Below, piece by piece: positions 1-8,138 of a stretch of DNA of 64,000 nt (within the stretch, counting starts at the first letter, position 1; every line of letters begins with the position of its first letter). The position numbers and the translations under genes were made by a program. The notes beneath the pieces are model-generated. The model had not been told where the DNA came from and did not search any database. It worked only from the letters and a program-made list of their open reading frames with translations. This DNA comes from Nocardioides sp. InS609-2 (lineage in GTDB: Bacteria; Actinomycetota; Actinomycetes; Propionibacteriales; Nocardioidaceae), in the NCBI RefSeq assembly GCF_023208195.1, contig NZ_CP060034.1:2418001-2482000 (forward strand), given 5' to 3'.

Positions 1-199
1 CCCGCTCGATGTCCTCACGGATCCCCGGTTGCGAAAGCCAGTACAGCGCCTCCTCGATGGACTCGAGGTCATCGACACTGATCAGCACCGCGGCGGGACG
101 TCCATGTTTGGTAAGAGTCACGCGTTCATGGGTGGTCACAGCCTGGTCGACCAGCTCGTTTAGCTTCGACTTAGCCTCGGTGAGCGGAATCGTCGTCAT
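1..199 (-). CDS. Type II toxin-antitoxin antitoxin, Phd/YefM family (3' end off window)
   Basis: Read on the minus strand from ATG at 199, the frame begins MTTIPLTEAKSKLNELVDQA and continues with VTLTKHGRPAAVLISVDDLE, the usual Phd/YefM N-terminal fold: a DNA-binding helix-strand region, then a start toward the toxin-binding tail. About 66 codons are visible and the frame is still open at the window edge; family members are about 80-90 residues, so little is missing. In this family the antitoxin neutralises a co-encoded RelE/Doc-type toxin and represses its own operon. The toxin gene would lie just outside the window, so the partner type cannot be told. Inverted repeats at 268-309 lie upstream and could be its operators. 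Confidence 0.8.
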   Translation of the reverse strand, partial: MTTIPLTEAKSKLNELVDQAVTTHERVTLTKHGRPAAVLISVDDLESIEEALYWLSQPGIREDIER

Positions 200-267
200 G
201 AAGCCTAGGGTATCATTCAAGTCCGAAGAAAGGTCTGTGACGGACCGAAAAAAGGGACGATAACCTA

Positions 268-309
268 TCTTATGTCAAATAAGACAGTCATGTTAATAGA
301 CAATAGTCT
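268..309. promoter_or_regulatory. AT-rich segment with two inverted repeats upstream of the antitoxin gene
   Basis: Two short perfect inverted repeats lie close together: TCTTAT/ATAAGA with a 5-base spacer (268-284) and AGAC/GTCT with a 4-base spacer (298-309). The stretch is clearly more AT-rich than its surroundings. It lies 69-110 bases upstream of the minus-strand antitoxin start, where Phd/YefM complexes bind to autoregulate. The operator role is inference from position. The rest of the gene-free stretch 200-586 shows no convincing gene. Confidence 0.35.
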
Positions 310-586
310 TTCCTAGGTGTCGCAACCTCACTCGTCGTCCGCGGCAGCGAGCCCCGCGAAGAAGAGTGCAGACTTGACGCTGTTCGAGATTCCCGGCAAC
401 CAAACCCGTTTGGGTCGCGTCTCAACCTTCGCAACGGCCAACACGCCGGCCAACGCTCCAACACGATGACTTCCCCAGCAGTCTCGACGGTCCGCCAGTA
501 CCCGTCACCACTGCGCCCGCGGTTGGTCAACGCGACGACAACATCGGCTGCGTTCCCACGCACGCCCCTACGGAAGGTTCTTCTCG

Positions 587-1255
587 ATGCGCATGCCCCG
601 CCTCATCAGCCTCGTCGCCGGCCTGGTCTGCCTCACCCCACTCGCGGTGACCGCACCAGCCCAGGCCACCGAGAACCTCACGACGGTCTCCGAGATCATC
701 GTCAACACCCGGGCGGTGTCCTATGGCCACGGGCAACTGAACATCGTGGGCCGGGTCACGGCCAACAACGTTGTCCTAGGCACGTACGGCGGGGCTGCGC
801 TGCAGGAGCGCACACCGGCCAACCCAGTGTGGACAACCATAAGCAACGAGCCTGTCCCGGGTCTCTTCGCGTCTTACGGCGTTCCTGTGCTAGGCAACAC
901 CGAGTACCGGGTCGTCTACTACGGCTACACAGCCACCTCAGCGACCGAGAACAACTACGCACCCAGCCAGTCGGCACCGGTCACCATCCGCGTCTCCCGC
1001 GCTATCAAGGCCAAGACGTTCGGCCACCGGGTGGTCGGCACGGTCAGCCCCGATTACAAGAACCGCAAGGTCAAGGTGCTCCGCAAAGTTGGCAAGAAGT
1101 ACGTTCCCCTCACGAAGGTGAAGACGGGCCAGGACAGCAGATTCCGTGCGAATCTCCCCGCCGGCAAGCCCGGTGAGCGGCTGCGCTACCGGCTCTACAT
1201 CCCGGGCAACGCCGACTTCGCCGCGACCGTGGAGAACTACACCCTTCGCTACTGA
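587..1255 (+). CDS. Secreted protein of unknown function
   Basis: A 222-residue protein opens with a classical signal peptide: MRMPR, a hydrophobic core (LISLVAGLVCLTPLAV) and a likely cleavage after APAQA near residue 27. The mature part is rich in beta-type alternation, with a valine/tyrosine-rich stretch in the middle (VYYGYTATSATENNY), and a lysine-rich C-terminal third (VGTVSPDYKNRKVKVLRKVG) that resembles Ig-like beta-sandwich domains of actinobacterial exported proteins. No catalytic motif is visible. GGAAGG nine bases upstream supports the ATG at 587. The family was not recognised; an extracellular or wall-associated location is inferred from the signal peptide alone. Confidence 0.7.
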   Translation: MRMPRLISLVAGLVCLTPLAVTAPAQATENLTTVSEIIVNTRAVSYGHGQLNIVGRVTANNVVLGTYGGAALQERTPANPVWTTISNEPVPGLFASYGVPVLGNTEYRVVYYGYTATSATENNYAPSQSAPVTIRVSRAIKAKTFGHRVVGTVSPDYKNRKVKVLRKVGKKYVPLTKVKTGQDSRFRANLPAGKPGERLRYRLYIPGNADFAATVENYTLRY

Positions 1256-1410
1256 GTCACCGATGCCGCGTGCTCGCGATCTCGGTCACGTGTGACCCTC
1301 GTTACGCGCGAGGTCGTGGCGTCTGCCGCCCGTGAGTCGCGCAGGTCGTAGGTGGTCGCGGGTACGGCCACGGCAGGTGCGCTGTCGACACGCGTCGAGC
1401 GCGCGACCAA

Positions 1411-1727
1411 CTACTGATCGGTGATGTCCTTGACCCGGACCGTCGCGGTGCCGGCGAACTCCCCGGCCGGGTCGACCACGATCCGATAGGTGCCGGCTTG
1501 GGCGGCCTCGATGTACCAGGAGGACCCTGGCACGGCGTAGTTCTCACTGACCTTCGTGCCGTCGGGGGCATAGATTCGCACCCAGTTGTTCCATCGGTCG
1601 ATCGTCGAATCGGGCAAGCTCACCCGGTACCGGTGTCCCCCGACCGCAGCCACGTTCAGCTGGGCGTTCTGGCCGGGGTCGAGGACGAAGGTGTTGTCCG
1701 ACCCGTCGACCGGTGGGGTGATCTGCT
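1411..1727 (-). pseudogene. C-terminal remnant of a secreted beta-sandwich (RHS-associated type) protein
   Basis: The open frame reads from the IS3-like end at 1728 to a stop at 1411, about 105 residues. It contains FVLDPGQNAQLNVAAVGGHR, then VRIYAPDGTKVSENYAV and ends VKDITDQ. This pattern (a PGQ start, an APDGT middle and an AGTYRIVVDP-type strand) is the repeated all-beta domain found in exported and YD-repeat proteins of actinobacteria, similar to pre-peptidase C-terminal domains. There is no start region: the frame is cut exactly where a TGAACCGCCCCGG motif begins. It is therefore the tail of a larger surface protein truncated by a mobile element. An internal ATG at 1653 could start an 80-residue product, but there is no reason to think it is made. 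Confidence 0.55.
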
Positions 1728-1842
1728 TGAACCGCCCCGGAGTGTCTGGAGAGCTGATTCGTTGGAAGGATCTTTCTCATGGCACGTCCCTCGAAGTACA
1801 CCCCGGAGTTGCGTGAGCGCGCGGTGCGGCTCCTGGGCCTCG
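1728..1842 (+). mobile_element. IS3-family left-end remnant with start of orfA
   Basis: TGAACCGCCCCGG at 1728 matches the usual left end of actinobacterial IS3 elements, and about 50 bases later an ATG at 1779, preceded by GGAAGGA, opens MARPSKYTPELRERAVRL, the diagnostic start of the OrfA helix-turn-helix. After about 20 codons the similarity stops and unrelated sequence follows, so orfA is only a stub. No right end or orfB was found. A second, different IS3 orfA remnant lies at 18460-18697. Confidence 0.65.
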
Positions 1843-2149
1843 TTGGTGCGTTGTGCGCCTCCGAACGACCGGAGTCGATCATCGTCTGGAAGCGCTCCCC
1901 CAAAGTCCAGGACCTGCTCCGCGGACTCGGCAACGGCACGATCCCGGTCACCCATGACTCGACGCCGTGCCGGGCAAGGCCACCGAACACTTGCGTGCCC
2001 TGCTGCAGCACCACGGACTGCTCCCCCATCGTGACCCGTACCTCCCCCGGTTCGAGCAATGGATCGACGCCAAGCTCGACGGACTCCCGGACGAGGTGCG
2101 CCAGCCCGTGCAGCACTTTGACGAAGGTGCATGCGGCGGTTGCTGGTGA
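1843..2149 (+). pseudogene. Frameshifted fragment resembling a XerC/XerD-type integrase
   Basis: Two frames join into one protein-like segment. The first reads ERPESIIVWKRSPKVQDLL and GNGTIPVTHD (about 1850-1954). After a small deletion the second reads PGKATEHLRALLQHHGLLPH, then LPRFEQWIDAKLDGLPDEVR to about 2149. This pattern (a short helical region, then a RD-x-x-L-x-RFEQWxDxKL segment) is seen by eye in actinobacterial tyrosine-recombinase-like proteins often found in mobile islands. The catalytic R-H-R-Y region is absent. The piece has no start of its own and directly follows the broken IS3 orfA. The family call is from memory of the motif only. Confidence 0.35.
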
Positions 2150-2610
2150 GGCTCTCGTCATCGCTGCTTCCGGGATTGCGACAGTCGACCAGGCCCGGCC
2201 ATCGCATGATGGCCGTCGGAAGACACACGACTCCACTGGCTTGTGAGACGCGGCCACCAGCGCGCTCCGTCAGCGGGCGCCGTACGCCGGCTGGGCTGGC
2301 GGCCGAGGCTAGCCCACACTCGGCGCCACCAGCAGGCGTCGAGTCGCGGCGGCCGTACGACCCGCCCCCGTCGCGGCGGCGTCGAAGTTCGATCCGTCCG
2401 TCACGCGTATGGCCAGTTGCTACAAGCGCCAGCACCGGCCCCCGGTTACCTTCGGGCCGTGGGCGGCCTTCTGGCAAGGTAAGGCGAGCACCCAGCTGCG
2501 CCGCTGAGCAGTCCAAACTCATCAAGGCAACGCACTGATCGGGCGTGCCCCAATCAGCTCGCCCGTTCGCGGATTCCAACCGAATGAGGAGGCGCCGAGC
2601 CGGGCACGAC
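2150..2610. other. Gene-free stretch, probably decayed island DNA
   Basis: Open frames exist on both strands, but they are arginine/proline/alanine-rich and show no start with a ribosome site, no recognisable motif and no consistent codon pattern. It separates the integrase fragment from the small membrane protein gene. I see no repeat or hairpin of note here. Confidence 0.4.
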
Positions 2611-3024
2611 TCAGGCTCGCTTGGTCCGCTGGCGATCCCTGAACCAGACGTAGCCGGCAGCACTGGCCCACACGCCCGTCCCGCCGAGGACCAGCCACTC
2701 GGCAGTCGTGTCCGTCAGGTTCCGGGCCAGGAGCAGGCTGCCGCCGGTCAGCCCCATCGTCGTCGCCAGTCTCCCGATGTAGGCGGACCGCTTGCGGGGA
2801 GGCGGTGGGGGGCGGCTCGCTGCGAATCGTGCCGATACGACGCCCAGCGCTAGACCCCCGACGATTATCAACGCAAGCAGCACCGGTCTGAATCGGTACT
2901 CGTCAACCCAGGCACCGAAGGCGTACGCACCCCCAAACATCCCAGTCAGGATCAACGCACGCAGTGCCCGGCTCCCGACTGCACGTGCTCCTTCGTCGGC
3001 GTCTGGGCCGTCGCTCACATGCAC
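2611..3024 (-). CDS. Four-helix membrane protein, possible immunity partner of the RHS protein
   Basis: A 137-residue protein with four hydrophobic segments: about residues 22-42 (ALILTGMFGGAYAFGAW), 49-70 (LLALIIVGGLALGVVSARF), 83-101 (LATTMGLTGGSLLLA) and 108-127 (WLVLGGTGVWASAAGYVWF), with a proline-rich cytosolic-type linker after the second. It starts 55 bases downstream of the RHS gene stop on the same strand, the position normally taken by the immunity gene of a polymorphic toxin. Small polytopic proteins are known immunity proteins against membrane-acting tips, and the RHS tip is glycine-rich and hydrophobic. The pairing is inference; no family was recognised. Confidence 0.6.
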   Translation of the reverse strand: MHVSDGPDADEGARAVGSRALRALILTGMFGGAYAFGAWVDEYRFRPVLLALIIVGGLALGVVSARFAASRPPPPPRKRSAYIGRLATTMGLTGGSLLLARNLTDTTAEWLVLGGTGVWASAAGYVWFRDRQRTKRA

Positions 3025-3078
3025 TGCTGCTCCATCTGACCTAGAGGACGTAGGGTCGGGGTAGACGCTGGGACAGGG

Positions 3079-5577
3079 TCAGCCGTGCCCGGGACCGAGC
3101 ACGCCGAAGGGGTCGAGGGGGGCGTCGTCTTCATGATCGCCCGTCAACCAGCCGTCGTTTGCGTGCAGTCCCTTGCCGGAAGAATACCCGACCACGCCTC
3201 CGAAGAGGATAGCGCCGACCCCAACACCGACCCCACACACCACGCTGGCGACACAGAAACCTGCGCCAACCGCCGCAGCCCCGGCACTCGCTATCCCCCC
3301 TGCACCGATCTGAATTCCTGCGTCCGCGACGCGTTCCTTTTTCGAGACTTCGACCTCGGTCTCGCGCGTGAGCTCGTCCTGGAGCGTGACGAGGCCACCG
3401 AGGACTCCAAGGCCCTTGGCGGCCCGGCCGAGTCCCTTGCCCGATCGCGTGTTGACCTCCACCTTGCGGTTCTGAAGGTATTTGGGATCGGCGTTGTGGC
3501 GCGAGTTCATGATCGATGCTGCCGAGGCCAGGTGCGCGGCGCTGAACGCGACGGACAGTTGCTGGAAGGCGCTCAAGGCGAGGCCCTCGAGCGCGGACCA
3601 TTCGTCGGGCCCGATACGTTCCTTGACACTGCGTCCTCCGCCGACGCCCGAGGATCCGTCACCCCCCCTACCGACGGTCGAACTCGAGGTGCTGCTGGCG
3701 CCACCTCCCGATCCGCTCGATCCGGTGTTGTACGGCAAGTGAGTTTCGACTTCGTCGCCGTTGTCCTGAATGGGCCGGTGGCCGTCGACTTCGATGTTGT
3801 TGAGGGGGTTTCCGGCGGCGAGGGCGTAGCGGTTGCTGGTGAGGGGGTCGGTGGAGAGACCCAGGTTGTCGAGGGCCCCGGAGTAGGAGTCGGGTGTGAG
3901 GAACCGGCTGGTGGTCGGTGAGAAGTGGCGGGCTCCCATGTTCAGCGTGCTTGTCCCGGTATCGAGCCTCTTTGCGGTGTACCGGTAGGGGTTCAGGATG
4001 TTGTCGTCGGCGGCATCGCCGACGGTGAGGTCTTGGTCGGCGTTGCCGTAGGCGTCGTAGCCGTAGGTGGCCTTGGTGGTGCCGGTGGCGTCGAGCAGCA
4101 TCGAGACTGACCCGTGGGGGTCGTACCCGTAGGTGAGGGTCTCGGTGGGGTCAGTGTTGTTCGGGTCGTTGGTCATCGACACGCGTTGACCTGAGGCGTC
4201 GTAGCTGTAGGTCTTGGTGGCGTCTCGGCTTGCGTCTCCGGATTGGGCTTCCTTGGTGACCTGGTCGCTCAGCCCGAGGTAGGTGAAGGTTGAGGTGCGT
4301 TGGGGTGTACTCGGGTGCTTTTCGATCTGGGTGGTGATGCGGTCCAAGGGGTCGTATTCGTAGCTCGATTCGTCGACGACCGTCTCGTTGCTGTAGCTGG
4401 CATAAGAGCTGAGCCGGTTCAGGTAGTCGTAGCTGTAGTCGGCCAGGAGCGCCGACCCGTCCGGAGGGCAGGCACCGGTATAGGTGGGGATGGTGACGCA
4501 GTCGACGTTGCCCTCAGCGTCGTAATGGTGCCGGGAGACGTAGTTGGTGGCCGCCCCGACTGCGGTGAGCACCAGTTGCATGCCGTCGTACTCGTGGTGC
4601 TCTTGGTGCTCCTGGTTAGTGATCGCCGTGAGCGTTGTCTTCTTGATGAGGTTGCCGGGGGCGTCGAGTTGGTAGCTGATGGTGGGGCCGGAGCTGCGCT
4701 GTTCTTGGGTGAGCCTGTCTTGTCCGTCGTAGGTGTAGGCCGCGGCGCAGTCGGTGGTGCTGCACGGGTTGGAGTTGCCCTTGATGGTGAACGTGTCGCG
4801 CGCTCGGTTGCCATTGAGGTAGATCCCGGCGGCGTTCGTGTAGTCCAGGACGTGGCGTTCCTTGAGGGTTCCGGTCTCCAGCGGGCCGGACCTCGTAGTG
4901 AGGGTTTGGGGCAGGCGGTTGTGGAAGTACTCCCAGGCCGTGGATTGCTTGACTGTGTAGGCCGGGGTCCCGGTGCATGACTGGGTGGCACGGGCACGGG
5001 CAGTGACCTGTGTGGCTCGCATCCCGGCAGGCGTGTAGGTGGTGTCGATTTTCTGACAGCCCTCGGGGAGGTGGTCGAGTTGGGTGGTGAACCTGTCGGC
5101 GGCGTCGTAGGTGTAGTCGTGTCTGGTGCCGGCGGTCAGCTCGGTTCCGGTGGGTGTCTGGGTGGCGTCGTCGATGCGTCGGGTGACGTTGGAGTTGAGG
5201 TCGTAGCTGGTCGCGGTGGTGGTGTAGTTGGTGGCGCCCTGCGATCGGAACCGGCTCAGGGTCGTCCGACCCAGAGCGTCGTAGGTCAAGGCGATCTCGA
5301 CCGGCTTGGCGTTGGGTGAGGTGATCCCGGCCCCGTCGAGGGCGGTCGTGAGCTGGTTGTCAGCGTTGTAGGAGAACGTGGTGCGCTGCCCTCCGACGCC
5401 GTCCTTGCGGCGATCGCGGTGCTCGGCCATGGTGCCGTCGGGATTGAAGGTCCAATACTCAGGGTCGGCGGTGCCTGCCCGGCGATACCTCTGCTGGCCG
5501 CGAGCGTTGTAGTCGTAGTCGACCAGCGGGTTGACGTGGTCGTTGGTGGTCACGATCTGTCCGGTGTCGAAGTAGGT
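3079..5577 (-). CDS. RHS/YD-repeat protein, 3' part (core and variable tip), cut by IS21
   Basis: This is the second half of one large gene; with 8133-14396 it formed a 2,920-residue protein. In whole-protein numbering this piece is residues 2089-2920. It carries many YD repeats (YDALGR, YDAADRF, YDGQDRLT, YDPLDRI), then the RHS core hallmark YRYTAKRLDTGTSTLNMGAR followed by FLTPDSY near 2617-2650 and NRYALAAGNPLNNI near 2670. In this family the shell of repeats encloses the C-terminal tip and the core self-cleaves. The last 240 residues are the variable tip: a Gly/Ser linker, a helical region, and a glycine-zipper hydrophobic segment (GIQIGAGGIASAGAAAVGAG and on). No nuclease motif is seen. 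As it stands, the piece lacks the secretion signal and its promoter. Confidence 0.85.
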   Translation of the reverse strand, partial: TYFDTGQIVTTNDHVNPLVDYDYNARGQQRYRRAGTADPEYWTFNPDGTMAEHRDRRKDGVGGQRTTFSYNADNQLTTALDGAGITSPNAKPVEIALTYDALGRTTLSRFRSQGATNYTTTATSYDLNSNVTRRIDDATQTPTGTELTAGTRHDYTYDAADRFTTQLDHLPEGCQKIDTTYTPAGMRATQVTARARATQSCTGTPAYTVKQSTAWEYFHNRLPQTLTTRSGPLETGTLKERHVLDYTNAAGIYLNGNRARDTFTIKGNSNPCSTTDCAAAYTYDGQDRLTQEQRSSGPTISYQLDAPGNLIKKTTLTAITNQEHQEHHEYDGMQLVLTAVGAATNYVSRHHYDAEGNVDCVTIPTYTGACPPDGSALLADYSYDYLNRLSSYASYSNETVVDESSYEYDPLDRITTQIEKHPSTPQRTSTFTYLGLSDQVTKEAQSGDASRDATKTYSYDASGQRVSMTNDPNNTDPTETLTYGYDPHGSVSMLLDATGTTKATYGYDAYGNADQDLTVGDAADDNILNPYRYTAKRLDTGTSTLNMGARHFSPTTSRFLTPDSYSGALDNLGLSTDPLTSNRYALAAGNPLNNIEVDGHRPIQDNGDEVETHLPYNTGSSGSGGGASSTSSSTVGRGGDGSSGVGGGRSVKERIGPDEWSALEGLALSAFQQLSVAFSAAHLASAASIMNSRHNADPKYLQNRKVEVNTRSGKGLGRAAKGLGVLGGLVTLQDELTRETEVEVSKKERVADAGIQIGAGGIASAGAAAVGAGFCVASVVCGVGVGVGAILFGGVVGYSSGKGLHANDGWLTGDHEDDAPLDPFGVLGPGHG

Positions 5578-5583
5578 GAGGTC
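5578..5583. repeat. Left copy of the 6-bp target duplication of IS21 (GAGGTC)
   Basis: GAGGTC here and at 8133-8138 flank the element. On the minus strand the single copy GACCTC encodes Asp-Leu, giving MSRRTDL-TYFDTGQIV across the repaired junction, a perfectly normal RHS sequence in frame. Confidence 0.9.
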
Positions 5584-5629
5584 TAGGTGTGGTCACCTTC
5601 TCTGGCCCCGGTTGAGTGCCTGATCGTCA

Positions 5630-5704
5630 CGAATGTTGGCCCCGGCCCTGGGTAGTGGTGCCGCTGGCTGGGTGGGATGGCGTGTCGTCGCGAATGTTGG
5701 CCCC
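5630..5704 (+). repeat. IS21 left-end repeated binding motifs
   Basis: CGAATGTTGGCCCC occurs at 5630-5643 and again at 5691-5704, both on the plus strand. IS21 elements carry multiple short repeats at each end that serve as transposase binding sites, so these are most likely IstA sites. They lie between the element end and the istA start at 5754. Confidence 0.7.
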
Positions 5705-5753
5705 ACCCCGGTTCGGATCTTCATGTCGATGTCGTCGTCGTGGAGGTCTTCAG

Positions 5754-7298
5754 GTGGGATCACGAGTGGAGTTGTTCGAGCAGATCCGTCGTGATCGGCG
5801 GCTAGAGGAGATGTCGATCCGCGAACTCGCGGATCGACACGGGGTGCACCGCCGCACGGTGCGCCAAGCGCTCGCGTCATCGGTGCCGCCACCGCGACAG
5901 ACGTACCCGGCGCGGGCACGGCCGGCGATCGATCCGTGGCGGGAGGTCATCGACGGGTGGCTGATCGGCGACCAGGCGGTCCATAGGAAGCAGCGGCACA
6001 CCGCTCGACGTGTCTGGCAGCGGCTCGTGGCCGAGCACGGCGCGAGCGTGTCGGAGGTGACCGTCTCGCGCTACGTGGGCCTACGCAGGGTCGAGCTGGG
6101 GATCGTGGATCAGGAGGTGTTCGTCGCCCAGGAGCATCCGCCCGGCGCTGAGGCCGAGGTCGACTTCGGTGAGTTCCAGATCGTGCTGGACGGGGTCGTG
6201 GTGAAGGTGTGGATGTTCGTGATGCGCCTGTCCTGTAGCGGGAAGGCGTTCCACGTTGCCTACGGCAACCAGGCCCAAGAAGCATTCCTCGAAGGACACA
6301 CGGCGGCGTTCGAGCACTTCGGTGGCGTGCCGGGCCGGATCCGCTACGACAACCTCAAGCCCGCGGTGACCCGAGTGCTGAAGGGCAGGGACCGCGAGGA
6401 GTCCGAGCGGTTCATCGCGTTGCGGTCCCACTACGGGTTCGACTCGTTCTTCTGCATTCCCGGCAAACAGGGCGCACACGAGAAGGGTGGTGTGGAAGGC
6501 GAGATCGGCCGGTTCCGCCGCCGCCATCTGGTCCCGCCACCGAAGATCGCGACGCTGGTCGAACTCGCCGCTCTGGTCGCAGCCGGCGATGTCACTGATG
6601 ACGACCGGGTCATCACCGGCCGCACGAGCACAGTCGGTGCCGCGTTCGCCACCGAGCAGCCGACCTTGATGCCGCCACCGGACGAGGCGTTCGATCCGCG
6701 GGTGATCGAGTCGCGTCGCGTGGATCAGCGGGCCCGGGTGTCGATCCGCCAGTGCCACTACTCGGTGCCCGCCCGCTACGCGGGCCGACGCTTGAGCGTC
6801 CGGTTAGGCGCGGCCATGGTCGAGGTCCTCGACGCAGGCAAGGTCGTCGCGACCCACACCCGCGCCATCGGCCGGTATGTCCAGGTCCTCACCCTGGATC
6901 ACTATTTGGAAGTCCTCGCGCGCAAGCCCGGCGCTTTCCCCGGCGCCACGGTGCTGGCCCAGGCCAAAGCGGCCGGCAGTTTCACCACCGCCCACCAGGG
7001 CTACTGGGATGCAGCCCGCGCTGCGCGTGGCGATGGCGACGGGACTCGGATGTTGATCGAGGTCTTGCTGGCCCACCGGACCCTGCCCGCAGCGGCGTTA
7101 GTGGTCGCGATGGACGCCGCCGTCACGAGCGGGGCACTGGACCCGCAGGTGGTGATCATCGAGGCCCGCCGGGCCGCCACGGCGCAGGTCGCACTGGTGG
7201 TGCCGATCAGCGCCTTGGCCCGCTACGACCGGCCAGCCCCGACCCTGAGCAGCTACGACGATCTCCTCACCACCGCGACAGCAAGGACCGCGCCATGA
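5754..7298 (+). CDS. istA: IS21-family transposase IstA
   Basis: A 514-residue DDE transposase starting at GTG 5754, chosen because GGAGGT lies seven bases upstream and the product opens VGSRVELFEQIRRDRR. An N-terminal helix-turn-helix is visible (MSIRELADRHGVHRRTVRQA, about residues 20-40). The rve-type catalytic core begins with AEVDFGEFQIVLDG, followed by the conserved IRYDNLKPAV and by the AHEKGGVEGEIG stretch, giving the D-D-E set. The C-terminal part (HYSVPARYAGRRLSVRLGA) matches the usual IstA Mu-C-like barrel. Length fits the family. It overlaps istB by four bases (ATGA), implying coupled translation. Confidence 0.93.
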   Translation: MGSRVELFEQIRRDRRLEEMSIRELADRHGVHRRTVRQALASSVPPPRQTYPARARPAIDPWREVIDGWLIGDQAVHRKQRHTARRVWQRLVAEHGASVSEVTVSRYVGLRRVELGIVDQEVFVAQEHPPGAEAEVDFGEFQIVLDGVVVKVWMFVMRLSCSGKAFHVAYGNQAQEAFLEGHTAAFEHFGGVPGRIRYDNLKPAVTRVLKGRDREESERFIALRSHYGFDSFFCIPGKQGAHEKGGVEGEIGRFRRRHLVPPPKIATLVELAALVAAGDVTDDDRVITGRTSTVGAAFATEQPTLMPPPDEAFDPRVIESRRVDQRARVSIRQCHYSVPARYAGRRLSVRLGAAMVEVLDAGKVVATHTRAIGRYVQVLTLDHYLEVLARKPGAFPGATVLAQAKAAGSFTTAHQGYWDAARAARGDGDGTRMLIEVLLAHRTLPAAALVVAMDAAVTSGALDPQVVIIEARRAATAQVALVVPISALARYDRPAPTLSSYDDLLTTATARTAP

Positions 7299-8074
7299 CA
7301 ACCAAGACCAGCACCGACACCGCAGCCCAGGCTTCGATCAACGCCGCGGCCCGCGAACTGCACCTGCCCACGGTGCGCGCCGAAGCCGAACGGCTGGCCG
7401 AGATCGCTGCCCGGGAGCGCCAGACCCACCGCGGCTACCTCGCCGAGGTGCTCGCCGCCGAGGTCGACGACCGGACCGAACGCCGCCGTACCCGACGGAT
7501 CAACGAGGCTAAGTTCCCGCGGATCAAGCGCCTGGCCGAGTTCAACATCGACGCCGTCCCGTCGATCACACCAGCCACCCTGGGACACCTGGCCGCCGGG
7601 AACTACCTCGACGCCGGCGAACCTGTCGTGATGCTCGGTGACTCCGGGACCGGGAAGACACACCTGCTCATCGGACTCGGACTGGCCGCCTGCGAGCAAG
7701 GGCGTCGGGTCCGCTACGTGACCACCGCGCACCTGGTCAACGAACTCGTCGAAGCCGCCGACGAACGTGTCCTGTCCCGCGTCGTCGCCCGCTACGGAAG
7801 GCTCGACCTGCTCTGCCTGGACGAACTCGGCTACGTCCAGATCGACCCCCGTGGCGCCGAGCTGCTGTTCCAGATCATCACCGAACGCGAGGAACGCGCA
7901 AGCATCGCGATCGCGACCAACCTGCCCTTCAGCGAGTGGGGAGCAGTGTTCCCCGACCCACGGCTCGTCGCCGCCATCGTCGACCGGGTCACCTTCAACG
8001 CCCACATCCTCGAGACAGGCACCCAGTCCTACCGACTACGCACCAGCAAGAACACCCGCCGCCGCGCCAACTGA
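7295..8074 (+). CDS. istB: IS21 helper ATPase IstB
   Basis: A 259-residue AAA+ ATPase related to DnaC/DnaA. It begins with a helical N-terminal region (residues 1-90), then Walker A GDSGTGKTHLL near residue 112 and Walker B LLCLDELGYVQID near 172. The sensor region follows (IAIATNLPFSEWGAVF, near 205-220), with the usual end DRVTFNAHILETGTQSYRLR. IstB assembles on target DNA and activates IstA. The start ATG overlaps the istA stop. Everything expected of a working helper is present. Confidence 0.93.
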   Translation: MTTKTSTDTAAQASINAAARELHLPTVRAEAERLAEIAARERQTHRGYLAEVLAAEVDDRTERRRTRRINEAKFPRIKRLAEFNIDAVPSITPATLGHLAAGNYLDAGEPVVMLGDSGTGKTHLLIGLGLAACEQGRRVRYVTTAHLVNELVEAADERVLSRVVARYGRLDLLCLDELGYVQIDPRGAELLFQIITEREERASIAIATNLPFSEWGAVFPDPRLVAAIVDRVTFNAHILETGTQSYRLRTSKNTRRRAN

Positions 8075-8081
8075 CACAAGG

Positions 8082-8095
8082 GGGGCCAACATTCA
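8082..8095 (-). repeat. IS21 right-end repeat motif
   Basis: GGGGCCAACATTCA is the inverted form (13 of 14 bases) of the left-end motif CGAATGTTGGCCCC. It lies just after the istB stop, 37 bases inside the right end, as expected for a terminal transposase site. Confidence 0.65.
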
Positions 8096-8132
8096 CGCCG
8101 CCAGCCGGGGCCAGAGATCTTGACGAAACGCA

Positions 8133-8138
8133 GAGGTC
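8133..8138. repeat. Right copy of the 6-bp IS21 target duplication (GAGGTC)
   Basis: Identical to 5578-5583 and directly abutting the right end of the element; see the left copy for the reading-frame repair. Confidence 0.9.

Larger units (their letters stand above)
5584..8132 (+). mobile_element. Complete IS21-family insertion sequence inside the RHS gene
   Basis: The element is 2,549 bp with imperfect inverted ends: the left end reads T-x-x-GTGTGGTCA and then CTCTGGCCCCGG; the right end read inward starts TGCGTTTCGTCA and then CTCTGGCCCCGG. It carries istA and istB overlapping by four bases, plus internal copies of a CGAATGTTGGCCCC motif near both ends, which is typical of IS21. The ends were fixed by the GAGGTC duplication and by exact repair of the RHS reading frame. 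Both genes look intact, so the insertion may be recent. IS21 elements move by transient circles formed with both proteins. Confidence 0.93.

Noticed and set aside
466..1176. 236-codon frame overlapping the secreted protein
   Set aside because: Alternative frame of 587-1255, His/Arg/Pro-rich, no ribosome site.
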